Below, in pieces: positions 56,992 through 64,000 of a DNA stretch of 64,000 nucleotides. A program made the translations under genes and the position numbers. Under the pieces are notes generated by a model that was not told where the DNA came from, ran no database searches, and worked only from the letters and a program-made list of their open reading frames with translations. Numbering within the stretch: position 1 is the stretch's first letter; the number at the start of each line of letters is the position of its first letter. The stretch covers positions 1,459,501 through 1,523,500 of the forward strand of contig JAWNZC010000372.1 in the NCBI GenBank assembly GCA_035771165.1, read 5' to 3'. This DNA comes from Paragorgia papillata (lineage: Eukaryota > Cnidaria > Anthozoa > Scleralcyonacea > Coralliidae).

Positions 56992-58621
56992 ATTATACCG
57001 AAACATATTAATCTTTCCAAAAAAAGCTGAAATAATGTTAATAAGTTCGCTTAGCTTAACTTTTGTCCGCTTTTCATTGTCTGTTTCCATTCTGTTGTCG
57101 TTTCAAGGCTTCTGGATGCATTCTTTGTATTCCCTGAATCCTTATTTTCTTGTAACCTAACAATCTTCTTGTCAACATCTGAATGTTCAGGCGAAACGTT
57201 TTCTTGTCTCGCCAAACTCCGCCATTGTTCACAGCTTCGTGAATCGTGCGTGGCGTTCACGCGTGGTACACTTAGCATATTCCCCGCTGCAGCGGGGAAT
57301 AATACTTTTGAGGGGTAATTCGATGATTAATTGACTGGTCACATGGTACAAATCAAGCTTTCTGACTGGACAATTTACAGTTGAGGTATAATATTATATT
57401 TTTTGACTTATTGTTCGCTTTACTTCTTTCAAAGAACCGTCTGTTTCTATGCGACAACCTCTTTCCCAGATGGATAATTGGTATGATTCAAGTGCTGTTA
57501 ACTCACCAAGTCCTGTTCAAGTTCCACACAACCGTGGTAAGTTCTGAAGTGCCACTAGTCAATCTTCTTTTAATTGTGGGAATATGTTCAATTGTGGAAA
57601 TGAAGTCTGGTTCTATTTACATTTCTGGCCTAATATTCACTTAAATGCTAATTATTAAAGAACCATTAAAATTTACGCCACATGCCCAAGAAGATTCCTT
57701 CACAAGGATTATTCAGGATTTAGCTGCTTCAATATATCCATCTGATGGTGAGAGTAAGTCAGTACAGTTTATGTTGTGTTGTAATATTTTATTTTAATAA
57801 ATCTATAGAAGGCATTCAGTCTTAATTAATTCTAGTCTACTCTGGGTAACTGATTGAACATTGCCATTTGGGGAAAATTGAAGGGCAAGTGAATGATTCC
57901 TGAATAAAAATTGGTGGTTTCAGGTCTCAAGGCATCAAACCAAGTTTCATCCAGTCTTCCAGTTTTTCCAAGATGGCATAATTCATTGATTATATGATTT
58001 TGGCCCCAAAGTCCCTTCTAGTTTTATTTTATTACCCCTAAGTGTACCTTATTGGTATACTGGGATAATTTATATAAACGAAATGTGATGATGAACATTC
58101 AGTATTTCATTGCCAAAAATCTCAGCAGTTCACCACCTTTTCTCTTTACTATATGGTACATGTATGATTATAGTATAAAATGTCATTTTTGATCAGTTGA
58201 ACTTGTCTGGAAATTATTTGAATGGTTGTCCCCCTGAATTTCAACCTCCAAACATCAACAATAAAAGTATGTTGTTCAGTTGTGTCAGTTAAAATGCATA
58301 AATTATCATGTTATGGTTATAATACTTTTCTTTGTATAGTAAAGGTGTTTCAACTTTCATTATCAGTACACTGCCTAGAATAGGTAGCTGTGTTGAAAAA
58401 TAAAATCACTATTTCTATCAGAAGTGTATAGTATAAAATCACTATTTCTATCAGAAGTGTATAGTATAAAGTGCTTTATTATATAAAGTAGAGTGTTTTA
58501 TTAATTTTTCCACAACTAATTATTTATGGTAATCGCACATGTGACGATTATCGCTGATACAGCACTATAGTTTAAAGCTGTTTTTTCTAAGCAATTGGAC
58601 ATTTTTATATAATAAACAGAA

Positions 58622-58762
58622 TAATACATGGATGCTTGGAAATATGAAATCTATTTCGAGTGTTGACCAGGATATCTCACTCGTTCGCTGTGCTTACTTG
58701 TTCAATATCCTGGTCAACACTCGAAATAGATTTCATATTTCCAAGCATCCATGTATTATTCT
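58622..58762. repeat. Intronic hairpin with 56-bp perfect arms
   Basis: AATACATGGATGCTTGGAAA...TTGACCAGGATAT pairs with its inverse across a 29-base loop containing TCACTCGTTCGCTGTGCTTA. In the intron before the last visible DUF4806 exon. Confidence 0.9.
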
Positions 58763-59626
58763 CTATATAACTTGGTACAGTGTATATTGCCTTAAAGTTA
58801 TTGTGAAAATGCTAAAAATGTTATAAAACACCATTCCAGGTTTTCAGACAAATGTCTTGGTGAAGCTTGATTCCCTTCTTGAGAATCAAAAATAAATCAT
58901 GGTGCTTTTGAGGCAACAGAGTGTTAGCTGCGGTGTGACAGGTGTTGGGTTAGTTATCGATGACGTGTTACCAAAGGGATTGGATAGAAAAGAGGAAATG
59001 GGAGAATTTTGTAGAAGGCTGAATGATGAAAGTTTCAAGACAAATATGGTAAATGTTTATATAAATTAATGCTTGTTTTGTTTAAACTGTGGTTTTGTGT
59101 TAGGTAATAGATACAGCTCAGATGCGAATGCTGTATCTTTCTTAAAATACAAATGCATCTACTGTAAGTAATCAAGTTCACCAACTATTTTGGGGATACG
59201 GTCTGTTTTAGCCGAGAAAATCGAAGCTAAAGTTAGTGTAAATCAGGACGATGCTGTATCCGATTCACAACCACTGCTACGGTATTGATTTCTTTTGAAT
59301 TTTCGTCATGAATTATTAATGAGTATTAATACACAGTTTTGTCTTATATGATATGTGGCAAGGATGTAGCCTAGTTTCTAAGCCTTTAGTTTCCGCCATG
59401 AGCTTGGCCGCGTAGTCGGTTTGGGTTCTTGGGAAGACTGGGGAGAGGCTGGAAACGAGAAGGCCTAGCAACATTCGCAAAAAGGTCCTGCCCAGAATCG
59501 TTTAGGCCCTTCGAGTGTTCCTGGGTTCTAATGAGGCAAAAACATTCAAAATAAAAGTGATGAAACACGAAAGTATATAGGAGTGGACACATATTTGTAT
59601 TTTTAATGATTTTATTTATAGCAACA

Positions 59627-62600
59627 ATGGCGACGAGTACAGGCAGTTTAGGTAAGTACAGCTTGTAAATTAGTGTATTTGCGTGGGCAGCACGTGTGTT
59701 ACTTTACAATGTATCAAAAACGTGGTGTATTTCTAATTGTTATAAATGAGAACGAAGTATGATTATGACTCACGTTTAATATAGTTATCCGTCAGAATAC
59801 ATATGATCTTTGGCGCAAAACGTCAGTATTTAATACATAATTTTACTGGTACAACTCATAGCAGATTTCAGTAAATATTTTGTCAGATATTACGTAAATA
59901 CTTGTTTAATATTTCTCCCATAAATATTTTTAAAATGCAAGACGAATCCACAATGATGTCGACATGTGCGGCAGTATCAGAAACATTGCAAGGTATCAAT
60001 CTAATTTGTTATAAGAAGAAATTATTTCGATTGTTAAGCACAGTTAAAATATGACAAAGCGATGTGCTTTTTCCAAACTTAAAACTTACTAGATTCGACG
60101 CAAGATATAATTTCAGTATTTTGCACTGAATTATTATTAATAAAAAATCTGTTTAGCATCGCCATTATTCAATTTATGCTTTATATCTTTTATTCACTTG
60201 ATGAAAACACTGAGGAACACCAAGAAAAAGTTCACATAGTGCTATGAACTTTACGCCCAGTCCAAGCAGTAAACAAGACTACAAGAAATCTAAACGAGAA
60301 AATGTTCAAGGTAAGTTACCGGTGTACAAGTTGCAAGTAAATTTACAATGCCTTGTGTATTTGTCCGTTATGTTGTACTTTTGTATTCTCGTGAGAAGTA
60401 GAAGGCCTTGTTACGAATAGCTGTCCTGTCTTTTTCAGATTACCTAACTCAAATACTACCAGAATTATTCTGCTATAAAGTCGGTGTCGAAATGCCTGTA
60501 AATGAAGCATTGGGAGCAGTTGAAAGTAGCTGTCCACTTAATAAAATACATGTAACAAGGCCAATGTTATTGGAATCTCTCCAAGACGTCTTTGGCGATG
60601 TTTCAACCCTCCAAAATAGACTTGGTTCACAAACACATGGACTTGATTTAAGGAAAAAAACGTATTCTTTTTTGTTGTTACTGTATGCATAATTTATAAA
60701 ATAGGTTGCGTCTTACGCACGCTGTGATTGGTCAATTACCGTGTTTATATCAGCCTATGTAAACACGGTTGTGATGTCACGGCACATTTTTTAACCTTAT
60801 TTCATAAAAGAAATAGAAAATGGATGCCCTGTGTTTATATAACCTGATGCAAACACTCGAGTGAGTTGGGAGAACTTGAAAGTACTTATGTAAACTCACT
60901 CTCCCAACTCACTCTCGTGTTTGCATCAGGCTATATAAACACGGGCGGCCATTTTCTATTTCTTAAACATAGTTTTAATTTCTAATTCCTTTCCTTCTAT
61001 ATATCACTTGTTTCAAACTTACTAGTTATTACTTACAGTAGTTTTATGTACATAAATTATTATATTAAATAGCTATTGGAGAACTGTATACACTACAAGA
61101 AAATACTATTTTATTACAAATGGTTTCTTTTGTTTTAAATGAATACTTTTGTATGGATATTTTATATCTCTTTATACTGTAAACCTCTAATATCAAAGCC
61201 CCCAGATAAGCCCCATATCATTGACACAAAAATCTTATCAAGAAGTCTTTTTGGTCATAAGCACACCATAAACTTCCAGTAAGTCATGAGCTTATTTTTG
61301 TTGAAGTTGGTTTTCTTAACATTTGTGTATATAATGTAGCTAATATTTAGGCAGTGTTTTGGAGTTTCTTTTTGGTGATGTTATTTTTGAAAATTTACAG
61401 TATAATTTAAAAATTTTTTCTTTAACACTATATGTAGATCCTTTTACAAAAACATCATGTTAAAGAATACAACTTGCAATGTGCCTTCAGATGGAAATTC
61501 TGACAAACAACTTATTGAACAACTAATGAAACAAAACCAGTTGCTTACAAAGGAACTAGCAAAATCAAAACAAAAAATAGCAACACTAACAGAAAGTCAT
61601 AATATTAGTGAATCACTGTCTGACCAACAGTGCCAAATATTGGATAAAGAAATGACTTTTCTGCGTGAAATGTATTGCATTGACTTTGAAGACAATTTTG
61701 TACAATCAGCTGAACATAGTATGGTTATTATGCCTAATTTCGTTGATGAAATCGCTTTAAATGTCAAAAACAAATGCCCATTGTTGACAAGTATAATTAG
61801 TACTCTTGCCATTGGAAAGTCAACAGAAAGAAATACTGGAAAAAAGGATTCGAACTTTAAGTTTAAGGCTGCTTTAAGACTATCCTTAGCCTGGATGATG
61901 TCAAAAGTGAAAGAACTAAGAACTATTTGCTAATGGAGCTGGCAAAGCTATGTTTACTGTACTTGAACCATTTGGCCTCTACAAATCTTATCAATTTTAG
62001 TAAGTGTTGTTTTTCTAATTGCCAGGTCAATTGCATAAAATAGAATGAAAAACTACATACACCTTTTTGAGAATATCATATATTTCTGATAACCTCTTCC
62101 CTTTTTCCCCTCTAAAAAAAGAAAGAGTCCCACAAATTCTAAACTTATAGATTTTTGTAAACCAACTAGTCAGGCCATTACAAATCCTGCATCCAGATTG
62201 GATGAGGTACTTACTGTGCATCTATTGATGATAGACTACTAAGTTTACTTTAGTTTTTAGTCGAGGCTCTATTTTAAAGGGGTAACACTAGCAGGCTGGC
62301 ACATAGACCTAGTTGGGCCTAGGGCAAAATAAAAATATTAGGGCCATGCCAGTTAATATATAGAAAAGCTTTACAGTAAGACCAAAAACTGTCCCAGTTG
62401 CCCCCCCCCCCCCCCCCCCTCCCCTCTGGGCAGGCCTGAGCACTAGACAGTAATATATAACTGATAACTCTGTGGGGCATGGCCTTCTAAAGTAGTAAAG
62501 AAATCAATTTTCAACTGTAAAAAATGATCATGGTACATTTCTTGCGTTTTGCCAAAGATAGTTTGTTTCTTTAAGATAATATTTTGCCTGACTAGTTGGT

Positions 62601-63548
62601 TTATAGTAAAATTAACTTTTTGAGTATGTCAATATTTTAAATATTATATTGCCATTTTTTTGTGAAAATGTATGCAAATTCACCCATGGGATAAAATCTC
62701 ACCTTGACCTGAAAATAATCGACAAATTAAATCTACCACGTGGCACATATATGTAGGAAAGGAAGGGACTGGGGGGCCGTGGGCTAAACATTCTTACTTC
62801 AGCCAGTGGCTGAATTACGAAGGACGCCGATCAACGTGGCCGTGTCGAAGAACTGATCAAAGACAAATGCGCCCCAAGCAGCCGCCCTAATATCCCTACG
62901 ACACCGTTTAGACCACGGATCACAGCTAAACGGTGTTGATTTTACAGAGGGGAAAAACTAGAGAATCCATCGAAGCACAGGGGAGATCAACTACAACTCT
63001 ACTCACATGAGTTTCAAGCTCGACAACGGGGTCTTTCCCAGATGGTCACCCATTGAAGTACTAACCCCCTCTAACTGGGCTTAACATTTTGGTCTACAGT
63101 GGTGAGAGGCAGCACGCTAGCGCACATCACCCGCGCTTCCCCACGTGGCTAATTTAAGAATGGTTTGGCGTTTTACAAGATATGATTTCATATCTCACTT
63201 CTTGCAATTAACAATAAGAACATTTCAGTCTATTCTAAATTACTTTAATTTCAACTTGTTTTAGTCGTGGGTTTCTTGGAAAATCATTACAGCATTATAA
63301 AGAGATAGTCCTTCTACGCTGTCCTGATGGTTGTCCTGTTATGTTTCTTTTTGATAACATAAACATTCACCATGGTAGACCAAGATATGAGCGATTTCAG
63401 CGTAAAACCAAACCAGTAATGTGGAATTTCACAGTGAGAGCTGTTTTGAAACCCAACGTATCTGGCATCACTGGTCTTTCAACAAAAGACATCGACGTTA
63501 CGCCTCAAAGACCACTAAAAGATTTAAAGGCAGATGATTTTTACCTAG
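59627..63548 (+). CDS. Spliced paralogue of the DNINI-module gene, continuing past the right edge
   Basis: Exons: 59627-59651 (ATG in CAACAATGGCG), 59942-59992, 60215-60310, 60439-60661, 61438-61999 and 63265-63548, all joined in phase with GT-AG sites. The protein begins MATSTGSLDESTMMSTC, then DYLTQILPELFCYKVGVEMP, a coiled coil (LIEQLMKQNQLLTKELAKSK), NVKNKCPLLTSIISTLAI, KAMFTVLEPFGLYKSYQF, CPDGCPVMFLFDNINIHHG and MWNFTVRAVLKPN. One base is missing near 61925 (a T run), turning the frame into TAA there; otherwise intact. The DNINI Asp region may be a DDE/RNase-H-like site (DUF6589-like, tentative). A donor GTGTGT at 63549 shows more exons beyond. Function unknown; transposon origin likely. 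Confidence 0.65.
60809..60966. repeat. Intronic foldback element
   Basis: AGAAATAGAAAATGGATGCC...CAAACACTCGAGTGAGTTGG faces CCAACTCACTCTCGTGTTTG...GGCCATTTTCTATTTCTT. In the intron 60662-61437 of the 59627 gene. A related CGTGTTTATATCAGCC segment lies at 60740-60770. Confidence 0.85.
62401..62419. repeat. Poly(C) tract
   Basis: Nineteen C in a row followed by TCCCCTC, in the last visible intron. Prone to sequencing error in length. Confidence 0.9.
62990..63145 (-). mobile_element. 5S-rRNA-derived SINE or 5S pseudogene fragment
   Basis: The minus strand around 63085-63037 reads GTTAAGCCCAGTTAGAGG then GGGTTAGTACTTCAATGGG and TGACCATCTGGG. This matches the 5S rRNA internal control region (box A, and box C GGATGGGAGACC-type) with scattered changes. 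The upstream part CTGCCTCTCACCACTG resembles the 5S 5' half loosely. It is followed on the minus strand by non-5S sequence, as in SINE3-type elements. Located in the intron of the 59627 gene. Not a functional 5S gene. Confidence 0.6.
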
Positions 63549-63556
63549 GTGTGTAA

Positions 63557-64000
63557 TCATAATTTACTTGGATTAATAGAATTGCACCAATATTGGTGTA
63601 TCATTATACCAGTATTTTCTTACTGATGTCCATGCTGATACTTAGAAAGTCAATGGCTGATGGCAAAGCCTAGTTTGCGGAAGAAAATATCATATTTATA
63701 AAAACTAATAACTCATGTAGTTGACACCTATTTTTTTCAAAGTTTTTATGGACTTTACTCTTGTAACAGTTATCATTCTTGGACTTTTCCTGAAAATTTG
63801 TTTTGATTGACTTTGGAAGTTATTTTCTTTAGTTATCAAATGTACATTTTCTAAAGATAGATTACAGTATGGACAAATATCAGCACTAAAATATCGGTTT
63901 TTGAAATATCGGTTACCTCAGTGCAACACTGGTTGAATTAACTCTCATGCAAAAGAAAAGCATATGATAGTTTTCACTCACTTCCTTGTTTATATTTATT
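63557..64000. other. Intron of the 59627 gene, no exon seen
   Basis: AT-rich sequence after the donor at 63549. Short direct repeat AAATATCGGTT at about 63890-63911. No acceptor-plus-frame combination is convincing before the edge. Confidence 0.35.

Larger units (their letters stand above)
55623..59048 (+). pseudogene. DUF4806-type gene, seven exons visible, with a premature stop
   Basis: Exons: 55623-55706 (MPEFAIVEFIQEKTVEVVPE), 55798-55911 (GVIYCFWPLNN...VRKEEIPDKQNW), 56214-56340 (DDYEKGLRLAKKAES; frame change; acidic/basic linker), one ending 56824 (Pro/Gly-rich), 57435-57536, 57661-57747 and 58840-59048. The last has TNVLVKLDSLLENQK, then TAA (58893-58895), then MVLLRQQ, DDVLPKGLDRKEEMGEFCRR and LNDESFKTNM, the start of a DUF4806 domain. 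Most junctions join in phase 1; the first is off by one base. The C-terminal half of DUF4806 (usual IGG and Trp-containing motif) is absent. Families with this layout are expanded in invertebrates; function unknown. Confidence 0.68.

Overview
This is a non-coding-rich, AT-rich eukaryotic (invertebrate animal) window. Coding stretches are split by GT-AG introns, AATAAA signals are present, and there are many interspersed foldback elements, microsatellites and fragments of L2/CR1/jockey-type LINEs. The gene families (DUF4806-type proteins, a protein kinase with an HCDLK loop, hAT transposases, a PHD-finger/DDE protein, a tyrosine-recombinase-like gene) are those I associate with cnidarian genomes such as corals and anemones. 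That assignment is inference; no species-specific marker is present.

Layout. 1-2151: left-edge, minus-strand tyrosine-recombinase-like gene with zinc fingers, broken by shifts and a stop. 2940-5690: old L2-type LINE. 6638-6818: possible first exon. 8917-15350: minus-strand five-exon gene joining a ubiquitin-like/PB1-like start, coiled coil, DDE transposase-like core and two C-terminal PHD fingers. 16-19 kb: palindromic repeats, a 142-residue reading frame, small elements and a two-exon micro-ORF. 19.46-20.8 kb: truncated LINE. 21.2-24.2 kb: decayed hAT-like transposase gene.

25085-39191 is the most unusual part. Two copies (A, 25085-29706; B, 33705-39191) of one element lie in opposite orientation about 4 kb apart. 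Each is bounded by CCCTTACGAAAAAATCC ends built from palindromic CCTATAGG/GGAATTCC arrays, and each keeps the same three-exon, apparently non-coding, splice structure. Copy B has gained a hAT MITE with a perfect 8-bp target duplication (empty site visible in copy A) and a LINE fragment. Copy A has gained a foldback carrying a tRNA-like sequence. B also sits inside an otherwise continuous coding region.

39.7-47.4 kb holds an internally deleted hAT with 8-bp duplications, foldbacks, a LINE with a (TTA)n tail, a kinase pseudogene and a 1.9-kb hAT-like element. 48238-51468 is a minus-strand three-exon gene ending in ankyrin-like repeats. 52-55.2 kb is a LINE whose endonuclease region is split by a 432-bp tandem repeat. 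55.2-64 kb carries plus-strand genes: an orphan 3' exon, a DUF4806-type gene, and a spliced paralogue of the 48-51 kb gene that runs off the right edge. Their introns are full of near-perfect hairpins and a 5S-rRNA-derived SINE.

Almost every long coding stretch carries one-base frame changes while its splice sites and codon structure remain good. Either these are recently dead, transposon-linked multigene copies, or the assembly has residual indel errors. The sequence alone cannot fully separate the two.
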